A stretch of DNA of 64,000 nucleotides from Armigeres subalbatus (taxonomy: Eukaryota > Arthropoda > Insecta > Diptera > Culicidae). The first letter of the stretch is position 1, and each line of letters opens with the position of its first letter. Positions 1 to 11,624 of this stretch are shown here, piece after piece. The stretch covers positions 66,415,675 to 66,479,674 of the forward strand of contig NC_085141.1 of NCBI RefSeq assembly GCF_024139115.2. The letters run 5' to 3'. Under the pieces are notes generated by a model. It was not told the DNA's origin and ran no database searches. It saw only the letters and a list, made by a program, of their open reading frames with translations. Made by a program: the position numbers and the translations under genes.

Positions 1-61
1 ATTGCCTGGGAGGTTTTTTAGATAAAAAAACACCAACATAGAACGAATCTTTAAATATATA

Positions 62-325
62 TACACCCAAAAAAATCTGCACGTTGTTTCCACCTGAAAA
101 TGTACGTAGATTTTTTTCCACCTGAAATTCACGTAACCTTTACCTGATTTGTCGATAGAATCTTCATTCTACGTGAAAATCAGGTAAGTTCTACCAGAGT
201 TTTGGATAGAATTCACCGGACACGTAAGTTTCACCTGAATTTTCTGAAGCATTTGCAGTTACGTGTGCACGTAAAATGTACCTGAAAATTCAGGTGGAAA
301 CAACGTTTAGATTATTTGGAGTGTA
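62..325. mobile_element. MITE with TA target site
   Basis: The ends are inverted copies. The left end starts tacaccc and continues to acgttgtttccacctgaa at 81-98; the right end carries ttcaggtggaaacaacgt at 289-306 and closes with gtgta. The inverted repeat is about 37 bp with a few mismatches, bounded by TA on both sides, as for Tc1/mariner-type non-autonomous elements. The interior repeats the words cacctga and acgta. There is no coding capacity. Confidence 0.75.
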
Positions 326-644
326 TTTATTTTTGAACAATTAGTCGTATAAAACTCCCTCTGCCAATAATAAAACAAAACACAGACAAAGCCGCCTTTC
401 CCCTGTTTTATCACAGATTTCATTGATACCATTCCATACCAGAAAGTTTGCAATATTGAGTAAAATGTAATCATTTGCATTTCATTATTCATTAGTAAAA
501 TTGAGTAGATTTGAATCATTTTCTGACAGGAGGAAGTGTTTCCTCAAAATTGAGTAAAGTCCAGTTTAATCATTTTTTGAGTTGTTTCACTTTTTCTGAA
601 AATGAGTGGTTTTTCACTCAATTTTGAGTGGTTTGTTACGGGCG
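326..644. other. AT-rich spacer with scattered ATTGAGT words
   Basis: No gene seen. The stretch 490-635 repeats the word cattttgagt/actcaattttgag in both orientations, probably an old decayed inverted-repeat element without clean ends. Confidence 0.3.
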
Positions 645-906
645 TGTAGGAAAGTGTTCGCTACTACGCCTACCAAATATTTTTTCGATGAAGGTGCTTA
701 ATTTTGAGAAATCGAACCTTAGATGCCTTTCGCCATACTGATTTCAGAAAGTTAACTCCTAGTGTGCCGCTGTAATTACGCTCAAAACAGGCGATTCATT
801 AAGAGTGGCGACGCTATCAGAATGAATCGCCTGCTTTGAGCGTGCTTACAGTGGCACCTTCATCGAACAAATATTTGGTAGGCGTAGTAGCGGACACCTT
901 CCTACA
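645..906. mobile_element. Foldback/MITE with asymmetric arms
   Basis: The left arm 645-697 (gtaggaaagtgttcgctact and onward) is repeated inverted at 854-906. A second inverted pair, 765-800 and 821-856, continues the same hairpin. The left arm carries about 67 extra bases (698-764) that have no counterpart on the right. A related but uninverted stretch follows at about 920-1010, so a second, more decayed copy may lie next to it. Confidence 0.65.
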
Positions 907-2505
907 TAACCGGTACCAACTAGTTTTTCATGAAAAGATCCTAATTTTGAGAAAACCCGCGTCAGATGTCTTTTACCATACAAATTTTTGGCGGTTAACT
1001 CATGCTGGCTATTTTGCGCATATACTATAGCGCCTGGATGTGACAGCGGCTGGTAGAAAATCAGCCACTGCCAATAATTCATTGTAACAAAAATTCAACT
1101 GTCATTCCCATTCAAAATCGTGTTTCAAACGGGCAGGAGACCAGTTGAATGCGGCACATGTCACCACTCTTAATTACATACACTCTGCTGAAACAGATAC
1201 TAAGCACCCGGCACTAAGTTAGTCCAAAACCCCGGTGGCTCATTACAGAAAAGCAGGGCTGTCAACGGCATTTGGTGGACATCCTACCCAAGCAGCACGC
1301 GCAACATCTTTCAAATAGGTGTTTGTTCCTAATAAATTGCATTGAAGACACTGGCAATACATCGAGTTACATTAAAGCCACTTCCCAGTTTCAGAAAATC
1401 ACAATGTTTCATTTCCGTTTAAGTGGCGTCGCAATATTCTACCCATCTGACTTCTTGGGTGGTTAAAAATTCGAGGTGTTTCATATCAGAAACAAAACAG
1501 ATAAGTTGCAGAATTAATAACATTGCTGTTACAACAATGTTTCTGATATGTTGCAAAACACTTTGAGCTCAGCTGAGCAGTATTTTATTTTTGACAGTCC
1601 CCTGCATGTTCCGTATAAGGTACAATAAAGTTACAAATGACTTTGTTGTTTATGTAGTGCACTTGTAGCAGAATCTCCAAATAGAATTGATGGTGTGATG
1701 GTTATAGTAGAAGGTTGCAAATCTCAAGGTCCATGGTTCGATTCCCGGTTGGTTTTTGTGTTTTTATTTTCATTGTAGCCGCAAGATGTTGCAAATAGGC
1801 TCCACCTCTTGCGCTTTTTGTGTCACAAAAGAGTTCCAAATACGACGCGTTGTGCATAAGTCAGACCTCTAGTAAGTCACACCTCAGTTGTTGTTACTCA
1901 CTGAGAAACAAGAGGTGTTGCTTGGGTATGGAGGAAGTCAGAGTAGACACGACAAAAAAGTGTGACAGTTCATTGTCAATAATTATTATTCCTTCACGTG
2001 GGTTGCGTCGGACTTTGCGTTTACTCCGGCAGACACCTAGGAATCAAATACGTTTCCCAGAATGCATCCACTGCAGCAGCGAAGATTCCGAGCCCCTCTA
2101 CTGGCATCAATAGACGTAAACAAGAAGCTACCGTCAAACGTCCCTAGACTTTCGAGAGAAAACGCGCGTGTAAGTTAGCAGAAATAAACTGCACCAGCTA
2201 AAAGCCCTGTAAGTTGCATTAATTTGACATCTATACTGACTTGAGGCCTCCAGTTAACCTTGCGAACAAAGGTGTAGAATCCGGAGATGGCGAAATCGAT
2301 TCTCTATGCGATCTAAGGATGTTTTCAGGTTGGAAACATTCTCGACACTAGGGCTTCCATTCCGGGAAACGATTTCCCGGGAAATCAAATTTCCCGGAAT
2401 TCCCAAATTTCGCGGGAAATTTAAAAAAAAAACCTGATTAATCCACAACGGTGACGATGCCTTTCTCGATTCAATTCCTTGGTTTTAGCTTAGTTTGATA
2501 CATAT
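907..2505. other. Intergenic or intronic DNA with a tRNA-like relic
   Basis: No host gene recognised. It contains a possible pol III-type relic at about 1690-1753, described separately. It also has a short block at about 2350-2430 rich in self-complementary tcccgggaaa words, a low-complexity palindromic repeat. Confidence 0.3.
1690..1753 (+). repeat. tRNA-like relic, probable SINE head
   Basis: An A-box-like tggttatagtag and a B-box-like ggttcgattcc are separated by about 30 bases, the arrangement of an internal pol III promoter. The anticodon stem and acceptor are not convincing, so this is more likely the head of a tRNA-derived SINE than a tRNA gene. Confidence 0.35.
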
Positions 2506-2782
2506 CTTCTTCTTCTTCTTATTGGCATTACATCCCCACACTGGGACAGAGCCGCCTCGCAGCTTAGTATTCATTAAGCACTTCCACAGTTATTAATTGC
2601 GAGGTTTCTAAGCCAGGTTACCATTTTTGCATTCGTATATCATGAGGCTAGCACGATGATACTTTTATGCCCAGGGAAGTCGAGACAATTTCCAATTCGA
2701 AAATTGCCTAGACCGGCACCGGGAATCGAACCCAGCCACCCTCAGCATGGTCTTGCTTTGTAGCTGCGCGTCTTACCGCACG
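2506..2782 (-). mobile_element. Feilai-like tRNA-derived SINE
   Basis: Read on the minus strand, it begins with a tRNA-like head containing the B box ggttcgattcc and ends with a (gaa)n-type tail, seen on the + strand as cttcttcttctt at 2507. It is flanked by a 10-bp TSD, tgatacatat, at 2496-2505 and 2783-2792. Near-identical bodies occur at 39335-40388 and 61469-61757, with related ones at 18567-18798 and 15475. Assignment to Feilai, the Aedes tRNA-related SINE, is from memory of the family. Confidence 0.8.
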
Positions 2783-2792
2783 TGATACATAT

Positions 2793-3575
2793 AATAAATA
2801 ATAATAAATAAACGGCTCTTACAAACGCTGTAATGCAAACAACTAACCAACCGTATATATTTCAACACACCATTTTTTTCGTGATTATATTCAATAGTGA
2901 TCAACTAGGGTTTGTCCCCCGTCGAATGCAACTTGTTGCGAGAAAATCGGTTAAGATTTACTATATCAAATGGAAGCTTACTCGACACCCAGGGTATAGT
3001 GTATCCATTGCATTTGCCACACAAGATACATCCCAAATAAAAAATATTATAGAAAAACAATCCAATTTATTGTAACATATTGTAGATGAAATAATAGAAA
3101 TACATTAGAATGTACTGTTTTGAACCATTTATTAAATTGTAAATGAAGTTTTCGCATTATAATGTACGGGTTGTTAAGTATCGTAACTATACAAAATCTG
3201 AGGTTTTTTCATACACTTTTTTTGTCAAACAATGGATTGTATCGTAAATATATTGTTAAAATATCCAAAGTAAGCCATTTTATTTCAAATTACATTAAAT
3301 TGAATTGTATTTTTATAGCAAAACAATACGATATTGGATTTCTTTATTATGACGGCCTTATACCGTCCAACAATTAAATTTAAACAAAAATAATGCAAAT
3401 GGGGTAAATATTGTTATATTGCTAATATGAAATTTTGTTTTAAAAAGTACTCAATGATTAAAACTTATGTACTAAAATGTTCCAAAAACAATTGCAAGTA
3501 TTGTTACATTAGAGAACAATATTGACGTATTATATCCACGGTGTTGATACATTATGTGCAACCATCAAGAAACAA
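2793..3575. other. AT-rich spacer
   Basis: Very AT-rich, with no recognisable gene or clean repeat. Short open frames here are frequent by chance and show no protein family. Confidence 0.4.
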
Positions 3576-3784
3576 TACAGTCAAACCTCCATGAGTCGAT
3601 GTTCTATGACTCGATATCGACTCATGGAAGCAAATTATGCCATATTAAAAAATATTTTCTGGATTAGGTACTGTGATGGCCATTGGCCCCTTCAAACAGC
3701 TTTTCAAGGGTTTACTGTTCCACATCTCGATATTTCCACGAGTCGAAGGTCCCTTCAATATTGACTCCTGGAGGTTTTACTGTA
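3576..3784 (+). mobile_element. MITE, TACAGTCAAACCTCC family, copy 1
   Basis: It begins tacagtcaaacctcc and ends ggaggttttactgta, bounded by TA. Inside is the palindrome gactcgatatcgactcatgg. A second copy lies at 27093-27275 in the opposite orientation, sharing the blocks around catgagtcgatat and ccttcaaacagct. A diverged relative (tacagtgaaatctccc) bounds 33419-34588. TA boundaries and ACAGT ends suggest a Tc1/mariner/pogo-type non-autonomous element. Confidence 0.75.
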
Positions 3785-4439
3785 TATCCTATTGTATACA
3801 GTAGAGCATATTTAATTGTTCACACTATTGAACCTATTGTATTTTTTATCCGGGATACTAATGCAATGGCGGCATAGAAAGCTTTCAATTAATAACTGAA
3901 GAAATGCTAATAGATTACTAAGTTGGAAAGCAGGCCAAGTTCCAGTTGGAATGTAGTGCTATGGAAGAAGAAGCAAAAAACCGCAAAAAAAATGTTTATC
4001 CACCCCTCTGGTTCACTTAGTTTTAGTCAAGGAATGTAAAATAACAACATTGCTAATGACAACAACATTGTCCTCTCTTGTAAATGTTGGGACAAACTCA
4101 ACTCGCAATAAGCGTTTGTCCCAAACTGCAACAGAATAGGACAATGATCGCCTGCCGCGCATATTGAGAAGTAGTCGGCTTCCGATGATGTTTTTGGTTA
4201 AATAAGTATCAGTTATCATAGTTTGGATATAAACTTAACCATCTGTTGACATGATTTGTGTTTTACTTCTGAAATATGCAAGTTATCGCAGTTTGAAAAG
4301 TTCACAACAATTACCTCTCCCTGTTTGTTGCAAATAAATTGGAACGCAACAATGTCTTTATCCTCTGCAGATGAGGACAAAGAGTTATCGCTATTCTCTT
4401 TTGTCGCTTGTTTTTTGCATTTTTCAGCGACAATTACAT
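3785..4439. other. Spacer next to a Tc1-type relic
   Basis: No gene seen. The part after about 4250 is probably the 3' flank of the transposon relic at 4440-4871 (minus strand), but no inverted repeat could be placed. Confidence 0.3.
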
Positions 4440-4871
4440 TCCTTGGTTTTAGTACGTCGTGTGACCACCTTTGGCTTCAATAACTGCTCAGTACCATCGT
4501 GGCATCGACTCAACAAGCTTAGCAGGGATTTCCGGAGTGTTTTGTCCCATTTAGATAAAATTACCTTGCAATTGCTAGACGCTGTTAGTTTTTTTTCTTC
4601 TGAACCTTAATTTTCAAAATTGACCAGAGATGCTCGATCGGATTTAGGTCGGGAGAGTGCTGGCCACTCTACAACCTTGTTACGCTTTTCCATGAACTAC
4701 TTTGAAACCAGGGGCCTCATTGCGCTTCTCCTTTCGACAGCTCTTCCGTATGAGAGTTTGCATGGTTTGTTCGTTTCGAGTCGAGGTGCGCAATGCCACC
4801 CCAGTTTTGAGGTTCGGATCTCCGTCTTGTTGAATCGTATACCTGCTATTTGCTAGTTTTGTGATGTTCAA
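4440..4871 (-). pseudogene. Tc1/mariner-type transposase relic (C-terminal half)
   Basis: On the minus strand, YTIQQDGDPNLKT (from about 4840) matches the second catalytic Asp region of Tc1 transposases. EWPALSPDLNPIEHLWS (around 4670-4610) matches the third catalytic region. The two blocks are in different frames and the sequence between them is not transposase-like, so there has been a frameshift and probably an insertion or rearrangement. Downstream pieces such as PAKLVESMPRW (around 4530-4500) fit the usual C-terminus. The N-terminal DNA-binding half is missing. It cannot encode an active enzyme. Confidence 0.75.
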
Positions 4872-5079
4872 TAATCAAATTTCGGATGCTGATCGAAATT
4901 TGTGCTTTTTTGGGTATTTGCAACATACAACTTCCATTTTTAAAAACGAAACTAAATTTTGAACACGAAGCTTCAAGCGCACTAAATGACAGCTAGACAC
5001 AATGTTAACATTAAAGACACCAACAACCGCCCAGATAAGATTTACTCAGGGTAGTCGAGGATCTGTGCTATGGCTCTCA

Positions 5080-5590
5080 TTGCAGATATTGTTATTTGTA
5101 ACACATATTAATATATTATCGAAATTAATTTATTGGCTTTTTTCGGTGATAATTATACTACTCAAAGCGAAAGGGAGTAGTTAAAAGTAATGAAGGAAGA
5201 TACAGATTCGATTGACACCGCAAGCGAGCGGCAAGTGTGAAATGAATAGGCTAAACAGCCTTGGTACAGTGATCACTACCTCACTATCCAAGCCGTTCCT
5301 GGGTGGATGTTAGGCAGAATAACAGCGATTTCAACAATGTTTGTTCTCTCATATGGCCCTCTGCTAATCTTCAGTTTCTATTCATTTCACACTTGCCGCT
5401 CGCTTGCGGTGTCAATCGAATCTGTATCTTCATTACTTTCATCTACTCCCTTTCGCTTTGAGTAGTATAATTATCACCGAAAAAAGCCAATAAATTAATT
5501 TCGATAAAGTCACGCGGTGATCAAAGCTTTCCTAATTATATTAATATATTTGTGATATATTTTTGTTATGACTAACTGGCCTGGTTTACA
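5080..5590 (+). mobile_element. 3' end of a DNA element, split by a foldback
   Basis: The sequence ttgttatttgtaacacat at about 5090 and the end gttatgactaactgg at about 5568 both match the 3' end of the element at 14454-15001, where they are contiguous. Here they are separated by the foldback at 5116-5507. The short word tattaatatat appears on both sides of the foldback and is a candidate target site duplication. Confidence 0.55.
5116..5507. mobile_element. Foldback element with about 130-bp arms
   Basis: The left arm 5116-5249 (ttatcgaaattaatttattg onward) and right arm 5378-5507 are inverted copies that differ by only a few bases and one 4-bp indel near agttaaaagtaatg. The 128-bp loop contains its own short palindrome around cttggtacagtgatcac. 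The transcribed hairpin would be an almost perfect dsRNA of about 130 bp. No open frame of interest. The right end has about 33 extra bases before the putative duplication, so the true ends are uncertain. Confidence 0.8.
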
Positions 5591-6366
5591 GTTCGTCTTT
5601 TAAAGATAAAACGGCCTACATTTCTATACCAATAAAATGGGCACTTTAATGACCATTATGCAACTCAAATTAGTTACATAATAGTAGTTTGGGCAACTAG
5701 TTGAAAAAAAAATGATTTTTTCAGCACGAGTTATACTGCGAGTGATGAAAAAAAACAAGTTTTGCGACGAGTCGCACACGCTATTTTTTGCAATGCAAAA
5801 AATTGGCTTAAATACGATAAATATGTACCAAAATAATACAATTTTATTTCTTTACATGATCAATCTTGCCAAAAATCATGTTGCTGCAGAAAACAAACAG
5901 ATTCCATGTCATCGTGCCCCATTGTGTGCTCGATAGATCTTAAAGCGATAGATAAACTTGCCTTTGGAGAATTTGATGTCATGCCCATCAAATTATTTAA
6001 TTTATTACGTGTCACAGAAAACACATTATTTAAACACTCACTCAAGCTAATTGAGCTAAAGTGGTCATGTCCCTATCTATTGTTCTAATGCTGGTTTTCC
6101 ATTATTGCACCCAAATGAGTGCTATAATGGATTTTATGCAACCCATTTTATTTGTATAATAATCTTTAAAGCACCCATGTCATTGGTATGGATAAGTAAA
6201 TCGTTTTATCACTCAAACGCCAACTGTAAACCAGATATTATGATCAGGAATTGCAAAATAGTAGTTTATGCAACCCATTTGAGTTGCATAATGGTCATTA
6301 AAGCACCCGATGAAAGGTATGGAAAAAGTAGGCCGTTTCATCACCAAAACACGAACTGTAAATCAT
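5585..6366. mobile_element. Long-TIR non-autonomous element
   Basis: About 115 bp at 5585-5700 (tttacagttcgt onward, including caacggcctac-like and gaccattatgcaactcaaa blocks) is repeated inverted at about 6245-6366. A further, more diverged copy in the same orientation as the right arm lies at 6128-6238, so the right end is partly duplicated. There is no transposase in the interior. Confidence 0.65.
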
Positions 6367-8291
6367 GATTAAGTATTTCAAAAAATCCATTATAACACTA
6401 TGCTATAATATATGCTATAATTTAAAAAAAATATAATAATAGTTACAGGACTATAAATTTTGCTGAACAAGCTTGGGTAAGTGTTAAAATAGTGAATTCT
6501 CTGCATCGCTTGGTGGATTAATCAGAGCTAAATACATATGATACATTTTATAATGAACTTGATAAACCTAATAAACTAAAAAAAATTAAAGTTTAAATAT
6601 GTTTATTTAATCTTTCATCAAGAAATTCTTGTCTGAATATTGCTTTTAAATTGTGTTTGAATGTTACTTTGAATACGCATTGCTTTCACTCCAATTTCTA
6701 TATTGATAATTTACGAATTTTTTTATTCGATATTTATCATGGGGCTTCACGACTGTTTTTAAATTTTTATCGTTTATTTATGCTGTTTATCTATCACCTT
6801 TAAACTTGATTCGATCTAACGGTACCTTGAATTTCAAAATTTAATTTGCTGTGCACAGCTAGCCCATCTACCTATTACCTATTCTATCATTATGATTTAT
6901 TATGTTGAAATTCGACGACACTCAATCACTGTACGAGATGCACTCAAATGCGTGTTCAACAGCCCATTAGTAATGTCGCAGCAACATGCAGTTCTTCACT
7001 CACCTCCAAACCGTTACATCACAGTCGTCATTCATCAATGGAGCTGCAAGGAATTTATGTCAAGTTAATAAATTAGCCCACCTAAACCATTAATCAATTG
7101 CTACCTCTCGCTCGATTCCATACAAAAAAAAATCAGCTGATCTGTCAACTGCCTTCACATGTCCAACAAGCCTCTCTCAACGCACCAACTTGTTCCATCA
7201 CTGAATTCATTCAGCTTGTTCTCCTAGAAACCGCTGCACTCCTTCCTTGCCTCCGGGCATCCGATTACTATCAATCAATTTTCATGTAAATGAATTTGTT
7301 TAGCAACACCACTTTACCCACTCGTGCTTTGCAGTCCACCTACGGCCGCAAAAAAATAGCTGCCACAACATCGAGGGAAACAAATCGATGCACCGCGATC
7401 AACAGAAACAAAACAGGAAAATTCAATTATTCACGCAATTACTATACTCCCGCGGGCTCCATTTAGAGTCAACCCAAAGTACTCAACCAAGCTACCCCAT
7501 CCAAGAAGGGTTGAACCACTTCAGCAGCAGGTACGCTTGTAACTACGGTTGCAAAGGTCCATCTCCTCCACTGATTAATCGCTCACTTGGGAGTGTAAAA
7601 ATTATCTTGATCCAATTGAAGCAGTGCCCGGACTACCTAGGGGAGGTTGTTGCAATGTCCCTCTATAGTTAAAAAGTCGATTTGCTTCAGATTATTCAAT
7701 GCTTCAACTAAGTGTTTGAAGATCTTATTCGAGATGTTGAAGTCAATTATTACATTCTACCGTTGTATGAAATAGTTTATTTTTATTTTTTTATTATTAA
7801 ATTCAAATTTTTGGGAATAACCTATGTCTTGGGGTTTTCAATTGTCCCATAGTGAGCTCTAAACCACTTTCCCCCATATTATTCACTTGAAGTGCTGTTG
7901 CAATCGCACTTACAAATCTGTTTGGGGAGGCGGTAGCGCGTCATAATTCATCTCCCTCGCAGCGAAAAAGAGCAACCGCCAAAGCCGATATTTGTGGATT
8001 GGCTCCAGATGGCAACCGACAGTCGGGTTGGTAACCGTTACGGCGCTGGTGGTTCTCTACTAACTGCCATCCGCCACGTATCGGAATCTGTCGATCGGAG
8101 GTACCATAAATCTCGACAGCCAGGTCGCGTTCCGCTTCGGGACAGCCACCACTTTAGCACACGTAGAGCTGTAATGCTTCCCAACGCCCAATAGATACCC
8201 CATTTGCCCCATACATGTACGCTTATTATTCCGACATTATTCGAAGTCCGCGAGCTAATAATTCTCATTTTTCTTTCCTTTTGTTCAACAG
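6367..8291 (+). other. Intron upstream of the first visible ADAMTS exon
   Basis: No transposon with clean ends and no coding exon was recognised. The part near the exon (7880-8291) is less AT-rich and ends in a good polypyrimidine tract and acceptor. It may contain conserved intronic sequence, but nothing specific is visible. Confidence 0.4.
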
Positions 8292-8412
8292 GTTTCCAGC
8301 ATTTACGCCGATGCCAGCATAGGAAATTCAATTAAGATAGCAGTGGTGCATATTCTGTACCTCCACAAGGATTTGGTCCCGCACAGTACGCTGGACATAA
8401 ACGGCAGCAAAG
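8292..8412 (+). CDS. ADAMTS-family metalloprotease, internal exon (first visible)
   Basis: This exon encodes 40 residues plus one base: it starts VSSIYADASIGNSIKIAVV, continues through VHILYLHKDLVPHSTL and ends NGSK. The pattern (I-Y-x-D-x-S-I-G-N followed by a hydrophobic strand) is the early part of the reprolysin (M12B) catalytic domain of secreted ADAMTS proteases, which cleave extracellular-matrix proteins. The acceptor is ttgttcaacag ending at 8291. The donor is G|gtaaga at 8413. The reading frame opens at phase 0 and the exon ends with one base of a split codon, which the exon at 20922 completes to Gly. The preceding exon, carrying the start of the catalytic domain (normally a YVET-like motif), was not found in 1-8291, so it must lie upstream of the window. 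The family call is strong only in combination with the two downstream exons. Confidence 0.85.
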
Positions 8413-9340
8413 GTAAGACAATCGTTTGGTTGGGCGCAGGTGCGGTGTGATCTATGTAACCCTACCGATCAACCGCACAACGCAACGCAACGGTGGAGCG
8501 GGACCGATACTATCGGAGGTCGTTTTTCAATTTATACTTATTGTTATCTGAAACCGAATTTGTTATGTTCCCGATGCAGCGAGCGAGTGTCACGACGTGT
8601 TTGTGCCACTTCACAGAAACTGGGGATCCGATTTGGTAATGGGACAAACTGTTGAATGTTGGCCTCAGGTGATTTGAAGGATCGTTAGATTGAATAATGA
8701 TAATTACAGTCGGATTGCATGAGTCGATATTAAAAAGGGAACCGATTCATAGAAACAACGAGACGTGGAACTTGTATTCAAAGTGTACATCTAGTTGCAC
8801 ATATATCCGCGACCCTCTATAAAAAAAACTAACTCGCCTACAACCTGGAACGATGACGCATTTCAAGAACTGATTCAATAAACGGCACTGCGTTAAATCT
8901 GGGATAAGTGTTTTTGAAAGATTGGGCCTGAATCTACGCTGAAAAAAAAAACAGGTCGTAATGACGATTTTCTTTCAAAATATCACCATGAGGAGGAATA
9001 TTTATTCAGCTATAGGCAGGCCCAGGGTTTGAATTCAAAGAAGAATAACATGACAAATTATTTCCCCTCCCTCTCAACAGAGGTCGTCTGACACCATGGG
9101 GTTGATTAAGTCATATTGTCAGCTTCAGTGTTGAGCTTAAACTGACAATACGACGTGATACGCACCATGTGAAGGGGGGACCCGCGGCCAGAATGTACCC
9201 AAAGAAATCTTCGAGTTTACTAAACGATGATTACGTCACTCACCCAACAAATATATCCTGAGCACCTCTAAGGGCCAACATAGGGCCAAAGTAAAAGATC
9301 TCCGTCCATGACGGTTGCTCACTTTAGCCTTGACCAGAGG
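8413..9340 (+). other. ADAMTS intron, start
   Basis: Intronic. It begins with a consensus donor. No repeat with clear ends seen. The stretch 9060-9240 contains partly complementary words (tgacaata/tattgtca) suggesting a decayed inverted-repeat element. Confidence 0.35.
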
Positions 9341-9475
9341 CAGGGCCGGATGTAGGGGGGGGTCTGAGAGGACCATGGCTCCCACAAATCTTATTATCAC
9401 AACCAACCTTTTAGCACATTTGGGCCCCCACAAACTGTCGGCCCCGGGGCTCCCTTCCGGGTAAATCTGGCCCTG
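9341..9475. mobile_element. hAT-like MITE, CAGGGCCGGAT family, copy 1
   Basis: It begins cagggccggatgtaggg and ends gggtaaatctggccctg, the same ends as the 146-bp element at 54905-55050. The 8-bp flanks accagagg and accggggc match at only 5 of 8 positions, so this insertion is old. Confidence 0.65.
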
Positions 9476-9528
9476 ACCGGGGCCATATTTATGTCCACAT
9501 CCTTAATTTCTGTATTGAGGCTACGTCA

Positions 9529-10246
9529 CTAGCAACCCCTGGGTCTGCCTCTGCTGCGATATCCTGCAGGATTCCATCCCAGCGCTTGCTTGCAGATTTC
9601 GCCTCCGCTGTTTCGTAATGAGTCACCTCCATTTTTGCTTTCGAATTTCTGTATTTTTGATGGCATCGTCGATGGAGGTAAGCATTCGAGATCCAGTTGT
9701 GAGGTCACTAGGACCGCATTATAAAACCGTAGACAACGGTTGATGAATACTTGCAGTTTCTGCGTGATCTCTGCTGATACATACCAAGTTGACTTATCTG
9801 ATTGGATCTCCATTTATTTCGTAAACTTTCAAAGGCAGCCCTAGCCTTATTAGAGCGTAGAGCGACATAATTAGCAAATTCATTTAGATGGTCCATATGC
9901 CAGATGCCAGAGCAGCCCACTATTTGGTACACGGTCAACCACACGTCCGCACCTACCATGATCTCGTCGATTACGATGAAAAACAGTGGCGGAGATAGAA
10001 TACATCCTTGCCTCATTGCAGCTTCGTTCTGCGCTTCGATGAGGCCGACGATTTATTCCGGAATTCCCTTGCATCTAATTTGTAGACCTGATCCAGGATG
10101 ATACGGAACGTGACAATATGGTTCAAATATGATCTTCCGGGGCGCAATCCTGCCTGCTGCCGTCGGAGAGTCGTGTCTATCTTCTCCTGTATCTGATTTA
10201 GGGTAACTTTGCAGAGTAGTATGATGATCCGCCAATTGTCACACAC
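9529..10246 (-). pseudogene. LINE reverse transcriptase relic
   Basis: On the minus strand, NWRIIILLC and TLRRQQAGLRPGRS (around 10230-10130) are RT finger motifs. MRQGCILSPPLFFIVIDEI (from 10016) is the RQG...SP motif. AFESLRNKW follows, from the region behind the palm. The FADD catalytic box has decayed to NEFANYVAL. The segment that should carry motif A is deleted between the two blocks, and at least two frame changes occur. A fragment of apparently the same family lies at 46955-47560 on the + strand. The clade was not determined. Confidence 0.75.
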
Positions 10247-10585
10247 AGTCAGATCCCCTTTTTTGAGATGAGACCTTCACTAAGACGCCCAGTCAGTCGG
10301 AAAAGTAGCGGTTTCCCAATGTGATTAACAATAACTCAGCTTATCATCTATGATACGGAACTACAATTTTCAACAAAAAAAAACAATATTTCGAAAAAAC
10401 GATTTTATTTCAAATCTATGCACCTTTATGAAAATCAAAACGATGTAATTGCAACCTGTCAACTTGTCTTAAATGCGCCAGACTAAAAAAGTAAACAAAC
10501 GGCATTGAACCTGATCCCCAAAGTTTTCCGGTCCGCTTTTCTAACGTCCACGCTTCATGCCCGGAAAGGCTGAGTATTGAGTAGT
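10247..10585. other. ADAMTS intron spacer
   Basis: No gene. 10510-10575 (ttttccggtc, cgtccacgcttcatg) resembles the minus strand of a LINE C-terminal segment and may extend the relic to its right. Confidence 0.3.
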
Positions 10586-11347
10586 TTAACCCTTTATAAG
10601 GCAGTGGCAACTATATTGCCACCAACAAATTATATTTTTTTCTTTTTATTCACAAGAGCTCTGCTTATTATTTCCCATGTAGTGGCTTTATTTGCTTCCT
10701 AGTAACACCCCAGATGAATTTGAGCCAGAAAAAAATTGAAATGTCAATTTGAGAACAGTTTTTTTACGAACAGATCGTAAGTTTTGAGTGGAAGAAGGAT
10801 TTTCAGTTATAATTCGTTAAAAAAAAGACGAAAATATATTTTTTCCCGTTGGTATTAATTATTTTGAATCTCCTGTGTTAGATTATTACGTGATTAGCGT
10901 TTAAAAAGCTTTGCCTTTCTATATATTTGGTTTTTGGATTTTTGACGAAATTGTGTTTTTTTCCAAGGGTCCCCCTTTGGGAACAAAAGCGCAAAACATT
11001 TTTTTGTTTTTCACTTATAATGCGTTTTCCTTCTAGGACTCTTTACTACAAAATGTAACGTGCCTTAATTTGACTGGTTTAACGTAAAATCTAATTTTTA
11101 AAAATCTTTTATTTATTTTTGTTGTTGCCTGTTTTCCCGCTTGCCGGGCAGTGGCAACTATATTGCCACCACAATGTTGTCTCGCTTGCCGGGCAGTGGC
11201 AACTATATTGCCACCAATTTTTCAATGTTTCTGAACTGTTTAATGTATGACAAACATACATTTGAGTTTAATACCATGTCAACATTGTGTCCTATTGTTG
11301 GTTTTGTTAATTTATTGTTTAGATTCGTCTGCCTTATGAAGGGTTAA
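10586..11347. mobile_element. piggyBac-like non-autonomous element
   Basis: Bounded by ttaa at 10586-10589 and 11344-11347, with inverted ends ttaaccctttataaggcag and ctgccttatgaagggttaa. TTAA duplication and CCCTTT-type ends are the hallmark of piggyBac. The motif ggcagtggcaactatattgc (extended by cacca) occurs at 10600, 11147 and 11192. Its core tggcaactatattgcca is itself palindromic. No transposase is present in the 762 bp. Confidence 0.85.
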
Positions 11348-11499
11348 GAAAAATATCATTGTGTTCCATTGTATGACAACTTATTTCTTCGCTGATTTTT
11401 TTTAGTTTGGCTGGAGCTACACCACCAGTACTTTTTTGCGAATTTTATCAGAAAATACATTAACGCCAAACTGTTTCCAATATCGTTGTGAATAGTTTT

Positions 11500-11605
11500 T
11501 GTCCTATTCGGCCAAACGACCTATTCAGCCAAATGACCTATTCGGCCGGATGACCCATTCGGTTAAATGGCTTTCGGCCAAACGGCCCCTTTCCCATGGG
11601 ACGGA
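11500..11605. repeat. Degenerate TTCGGCCAAA-type repeat
   Basis: Irregular repetition of cggccaaacgacctattc-like words with a spacing of about 18-20 bases. Related tracts lie at 11790-11935, 16915-17110, 44521-44751 and 45086-45520. Confidence 0.6.
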
Positions 11606-11624
11606 AGCCTCCATTTCTGCGCTG

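Noticed and set aside
7098..7672. Possible upstream ADAMTS exon in open frames at 7098-7289 and 7388-7672
   Set aside because: Neither contains the expected catalytic-domain start motif, and no suitable donor in phase 0 was seen.
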